Position numbers and translations under genes: made by a program. The notes under the pieces are model-generated. The model saw nothing but the letters and a program-made list of their open reading frames with translations, did not search any database and was not told where the DNA came from. This document shows, in pieces, positions 16,539 to 22,864 of a DNA stretch of 39,106 nt. This DNA comes from a virus. How positions within the stretch are numbered: position 1 is the stretch's first letter; each line of letters opens with the position of its first letter. The stretch spans positions 1 through 39,106 of IMG/VR virus record IMGVR_UViG_3300033143_004249; one strand, given 5' to 3'.

Positions 16539-17438
16539 ATGACTAACTCAAATACGAACGGGCATATAGATTATTTTGACACCATTACTCTAAATGAGGT
16601 GGCTACAGGTATTGCTGGTGGAACGACGAGTGGCCCAGACGGTTTGACCAAGACGAGTACGCTAGAAGTCTTTCGCCACCAGGGGGATTCAACACGGCTC
16701 AAGGGGCTTTATGGTTTGAAAGTGATGAAAGGCGCGGCCAGCGCTGAATACCTATTCCTCACGGACATCCCGACTCGACTCGCTTATTATTCACAGTTTA
16801 CAAATGAGACGCTAACCTTCGGTGTGTGGGTGTATGCTGAACAAGCAAACAACGTGAAGGCTCAGATCAATGATTCTGATGGCACTACGTCAAGCGACTA
16901 CGCATCTATCACTACGCTTGAGTGGGTGGAAATCGCCCGAGCATCCGGTGGCTCAATAACGTCATACACGCCCCGCATCCTGTTTGATGGTGCAGACAAT
17001 GATGTGGCCTACATCTCACGGCCAATGCTTAAGTATGGGGCTGGGCTGGATGCTGATGGATATGTCCCCCCGATAGATAAGTGGGTGATCCTGGATGACA
17101 CTACGTTAGACATAGCTGATTCAGCAACACCATTGGCGGCCGATGATAAGACACTGGATCTGGAATCACTCTCCGCATACAGATTGCCACAGTGGTTGAA
17201 GGCTATTGAGGTTGAAATTGTCACTAAAAATTCAGCCGTAGCTGATGCCGCTGGGGTTGAATTGGGTAAAGACTCCGGTGAGCAGAATCTTAGGTGTTAT
17301 CCTCAAGTGAATAATATGTCTGTTGCGGCATCTGGTATAATTCCTTGTGATTCCAACGGTGATATTTACCAAAAAATAACAACAGCAGGAAACACACTTT
17401 CTGCAACAGTATTCCGAGTGAAGGCGGTAAAATTATGA
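16539..17438 (+). CDS. Tail fibre protein, C-terminal part
   Basis: 299 aa. It opens with MTNSNTNGHIDYFDTITLNEV, which is the last strand of a carbohydrate-binding-like domain; the earlier strands lie in the previous gene in another frame. A second domain of similar type spans residues ~40-165 (LEVFRHQGDSTRLKGLYGLKV, then FGVWVYAEQANNVKAQIND). The C-terminal ~120 residues (WVILDDTTLDIADSATP, IEVEIVTKNS) resemble a receptor-binding tip. No strong RBS precedes ATG 16539, 5 nt after the upstream stop. It may be made by reinitiation, or this is the back half of one disrupted gene. Confidence 0.6.
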   Translation: MTNSNTNGHIDYFDTITLNEVATGIAGGTTSGPDGLTKTSTLEVFRHQGDSTRLKGLYGLKVMKGAASAEYLFLTDIPTRLAYYSQFTNETLTFGVWVYAEQANNVKAQINDSDGTTSSDYASITTLEWVEIARASGGSITSYTPRILFDGADNDVAYISRPMLKYGAGLDADGYVPPIDKWVILDDTTLDIADSATPLAADDKTLDLESLSAYRLPQWLKAIEVEIVTKNSAVADAAGVELGKDSGEQNLRCYPQVNNMSVAASGIIPCDSNGDIYQKITTAGNTLSATVFRVKAVKL

Positions 17439-17830
17439 TTACTGATATTGAAGGAACTCAACCAGCTCAATTCATTCTGGATGGTCTGTATGCCTGGGAG
17501 GAGAACATTCCTGAGGGCGAAGACCCACAGATATATCTTAGTGGACGGCTTGAAAGGCTTCGCTTGCAGACCCGCAAGATGGAGTATCCGGATGCACCGG
17601 ACCGTCACAAGATGTCGCTGGGAGAATTTGATGACCTCATCGCCGCTGGTGAAGCGGGAGAACGAACAACCTTCCCAAGTGAACATCCCCCTCAAGAAAC
17701 CTTTGCTGATCTGGCGGAAGACAGTGTGAACATTCAAGCAGCCGTTGATCAGATCACGGACCCAAAGACGAAGGCGGCTTTAAGGCTCATTCTTGGCAGT
17801 AAGGTCCGTCCAGGCAGGGGCCGCAAATGA
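17435..17830 (+). CDS. Hypothetical tail-region protein
   Basis: 131 aa, hydrophilic, acidic at the N-terminus and basic at the C-terminus (KVRPGRGRK). No family recognised. ATG overlaps the fibre stop by ATGA (17435-17438) and the gene overlaps the next by ATGA (17827-17830). It has helix-rich stretches (GRLERLRLQTRKMEY; AAVDQITDPKTKAALRLILG) similar to small fibre chaperones or assembly factors found after tail fibre genes, but I have no motif that proves this. Context (fibre gene upstream, lysis genes downstream) is the only support. Confidence 0.6.
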   Translation: MITDIEGTQPAQFILDGLYAWEENIPEGEDPQIYLSGRLERLRLQTRKMEYPDAPDRHKMSLGEFDDLIAAGEAGERTTFPSEHPPQETFADLAEDSVNIQAAVDQITDPKTKAALRLILGSKVRPGRGRK

Positions 17831-18108
17831 AGAACCCAATCCTTGAGCACATGAGGACGGATCCAAACGCTTCGGACCATGCACAGATTGGAGCGCTGGC
17901 TTCCATGGTTTCTTTCCTGCTTATTGGTGGAATAACCGAGAACATGGAGTACGCCCTCTGGGCCTTCTTCCTGGGTGGCTTCGTTGCCGGGATCGGAATT
18001 GAATCGCAACAAAGATGGGACCGCCGAGGCGGAACGCAGAATACCTGGAAGGAATCTGCATTGGATATATTGGTGACAGGGTGTTGGTACCTCTGGCCTT
18101 TGAGGTAG
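17827..18108 (+). CDS. Small membrane protein, VanZ/DUF2279-like pattern
   Basis: 93 aa. Two to three hydrophobic segments (residues ~20-35, ~42-58 and ~80-92). The G-x-x-x-E-x-x-Q pattern (GIGIESQQRW) followed by an S..D helix (ESALDILVTGCWYLWP) resembles the VanZ/DUF2279 membrane core. Found at the beginning of the lysis block, between fibre and amidase genes, so it may be a holin-associated membrane protein. The resemblance is by eye and weak. ATGA overlap with the previous gene. Confidence 0.58.
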   Translation: MKNPILEHMRTDPNASDHAQIGALASMVSFLLIGGITENMEYALWAFFLGGFVAGIGIESQQRWDRRGGTQNTWKESALDILVTGCWYLWPLR

Positions 18109-18110
18109 AT

Positions 18111-18347
18111 ATGGAGTTTCAAATTATTGTCAATGTGGTGGTCGCAGTAGCCTTCTCAATCTTCGGCTGGTTTGCTCGAATGATGTGGCGTTCGGTTCAG
18201 GATCTACAGAAAGAGATCAGTGAGTTCCGGGTGCATGTAGCAGAGAAATATGCCCCAAAGGATGAGGTCCGGGATGCACTGCTTCGCGTGGAAAAGATGG
18301 TCGGTCGCATCTTCGACCGCCTCGACGAAAAGGCTGACAAAACATGA
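18111..18347 (+). CDS. Membrane-anchored coiled-coil protein, lysis region
   Basis: 78 aa from ATG 18111. GAGG at 18102-18105 lies 5 nt upstream, so I do not use an upstream in-frame ATG at 18015, which would overlap the previous gene almost completely. One N-terminal membrane segment (residues ~4-20) is followed by a long charged helix (SVQDLQKEISEFRVHVAEKY, DALLRVEKMVGRIFDRL). The ending LDEKADK is a common ending of small membrane proteins in phage lysis regions. The topology resembles holin/spanin accessory proteins. The role is inferred. Confidence 0.65.
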   Translation: MEFQIIVNVVVAVAFSIFGWFARMMWRSVQDLQKEISEFRVHVAEKYAPKDEVRDALLRVEKMVGRIFDRLDEKADKT

Positions 18348-18601
18348 TCCGATTCAAACGTGCAGGAGGCCATTTGATTTCGTGCACTTTTCAGAAATCG
18401 AAGAGTCGGTTCCAAGACTTTTTCACTCGGATGCGTTCTGCCGCATTTGAATCTCAATCCTTGAAAATCCCCGAAACACATAACGTCTTTGTTTCATTCG
18501 TCTTTTCTGTTTCCCGAGATTTCCTGAATACTAGTACAAAGGGCCAGTTGCGAAACGTGGGCCACACGCAGGCTAAGGCCCTTCACGGAGGTATTACATG
18601 A
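18344..18601 (+). CDS. Uncertain small ORF between lysis genes
   Basis: 85 aa, no recognisable domain; Phe- and Ser-rich, basic. It starts on ATGA shared with the previous stop (18344-18347) and ends on ATGA shared with the amidase start (18598-18601), which is how most real genes in this phage are joined, and it fills a gap of ~250 nt that is otherwise empty. Against it, no strong RBS is visible (a weak AAAGG-like stretch) and its codon use looks less like the neighbours. This stretch might instead hold a promoter or leader for the amidase. Confidence 0.35.
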   Translation: MIRFKRAGGHLISCTFQKSKSRFQDFFTRMRSAAFESQSLKIPETHNVFVSFVFSVSRDFLNTSTKGQLRNVGHTQAKALHGGIT

Positions 18602-19011
18602 GGCAAATTGATCGGATAATTATACACTGCGCGGACACCCCAAACGGCAGGGAAAACAATGCCGCGGATATTGATCTTTGGCATCGGGAACGAGGCTGGG
18701 ATTGCATTGGTTACCACAATGTTATTTGTATCGATGGCACAGTGGAACGAGGTCGACCCTACTTCCAGAAGGGCGCTCATGCCCGGGGCTACAATGGCTC
18801 TTCCCTTGGGATCTGTTTAATCGGCCGGGACAAATTCACACAGGCACAGTGGGACGGGTTGCTTGCCCTGGTGAAGGACTTGTGCACTCGGTACGGCATT
18901 GACAAAGTGCAGGGCCACCGGGATGTGGATGACCACAAAACCTGCCCGAACTTTAGCGTGGCGGATTGGATCGAGAAGGGTCCAAACCCGGATAACATCT
19001 TGGAGGTGTAA
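18598..19011 (+). CDS. N-acetylmuramoyl-L-alanine amidase (endolysin)
   Basis: 137 aa, T7-lysozyme-like (Amidase_2/PGRP fold), cuts the amide bond between muramic acid and the stem peptide. Zinc ligands by alignment: H10 (IIIHCADT), H107 (GHRDVDDHK) and C116 (KTCPNF); Y39 (GYH) and K114 match the catalytic Tyr and Lys of T7 lysozyme. The length fits a single-domain amidase without cell wall-binding tail. No signal peptide, so release needs a holin. A strong GGAGG precedes ATG 18598. It is followed after 1 nt by the holin gene. Family members also inhibit phage RNA polymerase in T7, but no such polymerase is in this window. Confidence 0.95.
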   Translation: MRQIDRIIIHCADTPNGRENNAADIDLWHRERGWDCIGYHNVICIDGTVERGRPYFQKGAHARGYNGSSLGICLIGRDKFTQAQWDGLLALVKDLCTRYGIDKVQGHRDVDDHKTCPNFSVADWIEKGPNPDNILEV

Positions 19012-19012
19012 T

Positions 19013-19420
19013 ATGTGGAAAGACTTTTTCCAGGGATTAGTATCCCCGATTACTGGATTGATCAGCGAAGCCATTGTCGACAAGGACAAGGCGAACGAGC
19101 TGATCTATAAAGTGCAGGAGTTACTTGATGGAGCAGCGGCTCGCGCCGATGCTTATGCCACGGAGCTTTTGAAAGCGAAGACATCCATCATCCTTGCCGA
19201 AGCCCATGGCACATTCCTTCAGAGATCCTGGCGGCCGCTCATGATGCTCTGGTTCGCTGTATTGATTGGTCTGTGGTGGTTTGGCATCGAACCGGAAGGC
19301 ATGACCCAGGAGGACAAGAACAATTTGTTCGGGTTGCTCAAGCTGGGCATTGGTGGCTACGTGGTGGGCCGCAGTGCGGAGAAGACCATTCCAAAGGCTA
19401 TTGAGGCCTTTAAGAAATGA
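19013..19420 (+). CDS. Holin, 3TM family (gene-transfer-release type)
   Basis: 135 aa from ATG 19013, one nt after the amidase stop, with GGAGG 19002-19006 as RBS; an upstream in-frame start would run through the amidase. The pattern matches the 3TM holin family (PF11351): N-terminal helix, FLQRSWRPLMMLWFAVLIGLWW as a hydrophobic segment (residues ~67-88), then LFGLLKLGIGGYVVGRSAEKTIP as the last. Expected to make inner-membrane holes so that the amidase reaches peptidoglycan. The stop overlaps the next gene by ATGA. Context with amidase and Rz-like gene is consistent. Confidence 0.88.
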   Translation: MWKDFFQGLVSPITGLISEAIVDKDKANELIYKVQELLDGAAARADAYATELLKAKTSIILAEAHGTFLQRSWRPLMMLWFAVLIGLWWFGIEPEGMTQEDKNNLFGLLKLGIGGYVVGRSAEKTIPKAIEAFKK

Positions 19421-19632
19421 CCGCCTTCCTTGCTGCCCTGCCTGGCTTGTTGAAAGACAATAAGAGTAACCTTGGTTGGACCGCCGTTTGTTTGGTTATG
19501 GTGTTGGCTGCGTACCTGGCCCAGGGAGACAAGATTGAGAAGCTCTCCCTGGAGGTCGGGGAGTTGCGGGCGACGGCAAAGTATCAGGAGCAGGCATTGA
19601 AACAATTGACTGAGCTCTGCTCCGAGGATTGA
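19417..19632 (+). CDS. Rz-like (i-spanin-like) small protein
   Basis: 71 aa. One membrane segment near residues 19-36 (LGWTAVCLVMVLAAYLA) with a short N-terminal cytosolic part, then a periplasmic coiled-coil rich in Glu, Lys, Gln (KIEKLSLEVGELRATAKYQEQ). This is the layout of inner-membrane spanins in Gram-negative phages. No overlapping Rz1-type lipoprotein with a lipobox was found in the other frames. ATG overlaps the holin stop (ATGA). It ends the late operon: a ~178-nt regulatory region follows. Confidence 0.68.
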   Translation: MTAFLAALPGLLKDNKSNLGWTAVCLVMVLAAYLAQGDKIEKLSLEVGELRATAKYQEQALKQLTELCSED

Positions 19633-19648
19633 GGCCTTGCATATTAGT

Positions 19649-19782
19649 ACATACGTACGAGCAACCATTTCAAAAAATAAAAACTCCTAAACACGTGCGC
19701 GTAGCTAATGCTCGCATAAATACTTAATATTGTTCACCTATATAGGGATGGGCACATATTAGCACTTTAGCACAGCTAATAT
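19649..19782. repeat. Duplicated regulatory element, left copy
   Basis: One of two copies of a ~135-bp intergenic element (the other at 38339-38473). Shared blocks: A at 19649-19670 (ACATACGTACGAG then AACCATTT), B at 19702-19730 (TAGCTAATG plus CGCATAAATACTTAATAT) and C at 19754-19782, 29 identical nt. Spacings A-B-C are 53/52 nt here and 54/52 nt in the other copy. Each copy has five TTAGC/GCTAA sites at matched positions. ATATTAGC (19756-19763) and GCTAATAT (19775-19782) form an inverted repeat. It lies upstream of the replication genes. Operator, promoter region or origin function is inferred, not known. Confidence 0.85.
19687..19701. repeat. 15-nt repeat shared with right end
   Basis: CTAAACACGTGCGCG is identical at 19687-19701 and 38570-38584. 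It includes the palindrome CACGTG. In the left copy it lies between blocks A and B of the duplicated element, but in the right region it lies after block C, at the start of a small ORF. So it has moved relative to the rest of the element. Confidence 0.7.
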
Positions 19783-19792
19783 GGCCCACTCT

Positions 19793-19810
19793 TTAATGAA
19801 CATTTAATGT
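19793..19810 (+). promoter_or_regulatory. TTAATGT-type repeats before helicase gene
   Basis: TTAATGA (19793-19799) and TTAATGT (19804-19810) are spaced 11 bp, like the three-repeat sites at 26353 and 33975. A third repeat and a clear extended -10 are missing at the expected places (19815 and 19830), so this is a weaker or incomplete member of the set. It supports placing the helicase start downstream, at TTG 19853. Confidence 0.5.
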
Positions 19811-19852
19811 TTGGCCCTTAAGGTGTGCCACCTATTCGAAACGGAGGGCCAA

Positions 19853-21541
19853 TTGGAATTATTCGCGCATCAACAAACAGCCCTGGATCTAATGGCCAAC
19901 AAGCGCGCCTTTGCCTTATTCATGGAACAGGGCACGGGGAAGACGCGCTGCACCCTGGAAGATATGGATCGCCTCTACTCCAGTAATGAAATAAGTGGCG
20001 CGCTTATTATTGCTCCGAACGGGGTGCACCTAAACTGGATCACAGAATTGGATAAATGGGCCGGTTATAGCTACGTGGCCGAATGTTGGAAGGCCAATGC
20101 AGGTAAAGGGCTCTGGAAGGCCTTCAATGCCCGGCTACAGCGCTCTGGTGAACAGCTACAGATTATGGCCATGAACGTGGATGCCTTGGCCACTCCGAAG
20201 GGTTTGGACTATGCAACGGCATTCTGCAAGGCCCATGATGCCTTGTTAGTTATTGATGAATCCAGTCGGATCAAAAACGAAGCTGCAAAGCGAACAAAGA
20301 ATATCGTGAAGCTTGGCAAGCTGGCAAAGTATCGCCGGATCCTTACCGGAACGCCCATCACTCAATCCCCCTTTGACATTTATCCACAACTGAATTTCCT
20401 GGACCCTGAGATCCTGGGATTCAAATCCTTCTACGCCTTCAAGAATCGATATGCCAAGCTGGCCCTGAACAGAAGCACCGTGGCCCAGGTGGAATCTGCC
20501 TTGACCAGCTACTTCATGGAGCGCGGTGAGGTTATCTGCGACTTCAAGCACACTCTGGGGCAGAGCTTCTCTACTTTGTTGATCACCACCGCCCAAGGCG
20601 AGAAGGGCGAGATCACCGCCACGCTGGTCAAAAAGACAAAAGGGCTTCTCATTGTTTCCCTGCGGAGGGGTAATCAGGCCGGGGAATTTCCCCTGAATAT
20701 AAGAGGCAACACCTGGCAGGAGATCCAGGGCTACCAGAAGCTGGACGAGCTCCGTGCAAAGATGGCTCCGCATGTTTACCGGGTACTCAAAGCGGATTGC
20801 CTGGATCTGCCCGATAAGATCTATAGTATTCTACCGGTGGTTATGGGCAAGATGCAGACCAAGCTTTATAATGAGCTCGTGGCCCGGGTGCGCGTGGAAC
20901 TTGCCCAGGGAGATGTCACCGTGGCAATGGCGCTGACTAAACTTCTTCGCATCCAGCAAGTGGTTGGTGGTTATGTGAACACCGACGATGGAATCACCGT
21001 GGAGATCAAGGACAACACCCGGATCAAGGCGCTCGTGGATTACCTGCAGGACACGCAAGGCAAAGTGATTATCTGGGCACGCTTCCGGGCAGAGCTCGAA
21101 GCCATTGCGAATGCCCTGGAAGAAGAATATGGCAAAGGCACCGTGTGTCAATATCACGGTGGAGTCAGCAATGCTGATCGAGCTGAGGCCGTTAATAGAC
21201 TACAGGGCCAGCGCCCCATTGTAAAGAACGGGGAGAGGATCGGCTGGGAAGAGATTCCAGAATGGGAACAAGCGAGGTTCTTTGTTGGCAATCCACATTC
21301 TGGAGGGCTGGGGCTTACGCTTACAGCAGCCACCACCACAATCTATTACAGCAACGACTTCTCCCTGGAGACTCGCTTGCAATCCGAAGACCGGAATCAC
21401 CGGATCGGAACCACAGAACATATTAACTACGTTGATATGCAAGCGGAGGGCACCGTAGATAAACGAATCATTGATGCTCTCCGCGCTAAAAAAGACATCG
21501 CCAGTGTAATCACGGGCGATGAACTCGGAGGATGGTTATGA
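19853..21541 (+). CDS. SNF2/DEAD-like ATP-dependent helicase
   Basis: 562 aa from TTG 19853. GGAGGG at 19843-19848 fits this start; TTG 19811 lies within the promoter-like repeats. Motif I MEQGTGKT (K30), motif II LLVIDESS (D135, E136), motif III LTGTPITQSP, helicase C-terminal part KVIIWARFRAE, GGLGLTLTAA and motif VI LQSEDRNHRIG. The fold matches phage SF2 helicases of SNF2 type, used in replication or recombination. Compared with short phage members I see extra residues ~207-290, including a beta-rich TLLITTAQGEKGEITATLVK stretch. First gene of the replication operon; the next gene overlaps by ATGA. Confidence 0.9.
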   Translation: MELFAHQQTALDLMANKRAFALFMEQGTGKTRCTLEDMDRLYSSNEISGALIIAPNGVHLNWITELDKWAGYSYVAECWKANAGKGLWKAFNARLQRSGEQLQIMAMNVDALATPKGLDYATAFCKAHDALLVIDESSRIKNEAAKRTKNIVKLGKLAKYRRILTGTPITQSPFDIYPQLNFLDPEILGFKSFYAFKNRYAKLALNRSTVAQVESALTSYFMERGEVICDFKHTLGQSFSTLLITTAQGEKGEITATLVKKTKGLLIVSLRRGNQAGEFPLNIRGNTWQEIQGYQKLDELRAKMAPHVYRVLKADCLDLPDKIYSILPVVMGKMQTKLYNELVARVRVELAQGDVTVAMALTKLLRIQQVVGGYVNTDDGITVEIKDNTRIKALVDYLQDTQGKVIIWARFRAELEAIANALEEEYGKGTVCQYHGGVSNADRAEAVNRLQGQRPIVKNGERIGWEEIPEWEQARFFVGNPHSGGLGLTLTAATTTIYYSNDFSLETRLQSEDRNHRIGTTEHINYVDMQAEGTVDKRIIDALRAKKDIASVITGDELGGWL

Positions 21542-22050
21542 GCCTGAAAGAACTGGAGCGGATCGCGCCGCTCGTTGAACGTGCACGAGATAATCGAAGA
21601 CGGATAGAAGAATTAGAATCCTTTTTGAAAACGGCCAAGGCCACCGAGCGGAAGCTCCTGGATATTGAAATCCCGGAATTGATGCAGGAGTTGGATTTGA
21701 CTGCCATCACTACAGCGGACGGAGCCACAGTGGACATAATCCCCTTTGTCGATGCCCGGATCCCAGTTAAAAAGCAGCCACAAGCCTTTGGTTGGCTCCG
21801 AGAGAACGATTTCGGGGACCTGATCAAACACCAGGTGATCAGCCAGTTCGCTGCCGGCGAGGATGATGCTGCCTTCGCTGCCAAGTTATATTTGGAAGAG
21901 AGTGGATTCAATGTAGAAGACAAAGTCTCTGTGCATCCAATGACCCTCAAAGCGTGGGTACGTGAGCAGGATGCAAAGGGCACAGAAATACCGGAAGATC
22001 TTTTCGGTGTGTATCGTGGTCAAACCACGAAGATCAAAGAACCAAAATAG
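21538..22050 (+). CDS. Conserved phage replication-region protein
   Basis: 170 aa from ATG 21538. GGAGG at 21527-21531 abuts an upstream ATG at 21532 (no spacer), so 21538 with 6 nt spacing is the better start, and it gives ATGA overlap with the helicase stop. The N-terminal third is a coiled coil (RARDNRRRIEELESFLK). The rest has LPELM-like IPELMQELD, ITTADGATVDIIP, FGWLRENDFGDLIKHQV, and a C-terminal VSVHPMTLKAWVREQDAKG with IPEDLFGVYRG. I recognise this arrangement from phage proteins next to single-strand binding and primase genes, but no function is established here. Confidence 0.65.
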   Translation: MSLKELERIAPLVERARDNRRRIEELESFLKTAKATERKLLDIEIPELMQELDLTAITTADGATVDIIPFVDARIPVKKQPQAFGWLRENDFGDLIKHQVISQFAAGEDDAAFAAKLYLEESGFNVEDKVSVHPMTLKAWVREQDAKGTEIPEDLFGVYRGQTTKIKEPK

Positions 22051-22091
22051 CTGACCACTCAGTCAGCACAATAAAAAGGAGCACAACTACC

Positions 22092-22862
22092 ATGGTAAGA
22101 CGAGTAGTAAAACCGAAAGAGAAAGAACAGCTACCGGCCGCCATTGACTTTGGCGCGGATGCTGGATCGGGATTCGAAGGCACCAACAAAGATGACTTCG
22201 CTATCCCCTTCATAGCAATTCTGCAGGCACTCAGCCCGCAGTGTAAGCGCCAGGATGGAGCATACATCGAAGGCGCGGAAGAGGGTATGATCCTCAACTC
22301 AGTCACTCAGAACATCATCGATGGCGAGGCAGGTATCCGGGTGATCCCGGTAGCTTACCAACGCCGCATGACGGAATGGGCACTGCGTGAGAATGGTGGC
22401 GGATTTGGCGGTGAACATTTGCCAGAAGAAGCTCCCAGGATCATTGAAACCGATCACAAGAATCGGGACATCTTGGCCAACGGTAACCAGCTTGTGGATA
22501 CACGCAGCCACTTTGTTTTGATCCTGACCGATCAGGGACCGATCCCGGCAATCATCAGCATGTCTTCAACTCAGTTGAAGAAGTCCAAGCGCTGGATGTC
22601 GCTCATGCAGGGCCTCCGCATTGACAACAAGCCGATGCCGATGTTCGGGAATATCTTCCAACTGACCACCGTCCCCGAGTCCAATAAGGAAGGCGATTGG
22701 TATGGCTGGAAAATTGTACACGATTCCCAGGTTGCGGACCCAGAGCTGTATCAAGCGGCGAAGGATTTCAAAGAAGCAATCTTGGTAGGCTCGGTGAAAG
22801 TGGATCGGCCAACCGATGAAACTGAAGGTGATGACAAATCTGAAGACGACATCCCCTTCTAA
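22092..22862 (+). CDS. SSB-like single-strand DNA-binding protein
   Basis: 256 aa. The last residues are acidic and end in SEDDIPF, matching the C-terminal partner-binding tip of bacterial SSB (DDIPF). The body has PFIAILQALSPQCKR, a beta-rich middle (RVIPVAYQRRMTEWA) and DWYGWKIVHDS. The fold is not obvious by eye but this type of protein is common in phage replication modules. Its place between replication genes, right before the primase, supports a role in coating single-stranded DNA. The 41-nt gap upstream holds a weak hairpin (CTGAC/GTCAG around 22051-22066). Confidence 0.68.
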   Translation: MVRRVVKPKEKEQLPAAIDFGADAGSGFEGTNKDDFAIPFIAILQALSPQCKRQDGAYIEGAEEGMILNSVTQNIIDGEAGIRVIPVAYQRRMTEWALRENGGGFGGEHLPEEAPRIIETDHKNRDILANGNQLVDTRSHFVLILTDQGPIPAIISMSSTQLKKSKRWMSLMQGLRIDNKPMPMFGNIFQLTTVPESNKEGDWYGWKIVHDSQVADPELYQAAKDFKEAILVGSVKVDRPTDETEGDDKSEDDIPF

Positions 22863-22864
22863 TA

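Noticed and set aside
16066-17438. Programmed frameshift joining the two tail-fibre frames
   Set aside because: No canonical slippery heptamer in frame near the junction, and the aligned domain would still lack ~25 residues; deletion or rearrangement is more likely.
18015-18347. Longer version of the coiled-coil membrane protein starting at 18015
   Set aside because: It would overlap the upstream gene by 94 nt and lacks an RBS, while ATG 18111 has GAGG upstream and begins at the membrane segment.
20380-20388. Single perfect DnaA box TTATCCACA inside the helicase gene
   Set aside because: A lone site within codons, not clustered; could occur by chance.
22051-22066. Small hairpin CTGAC/GTCAG as a terminator
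   Set aside because: Only 5 bp, no U-tract, and lies in the middle of an operon; at most a weak RNA structure.
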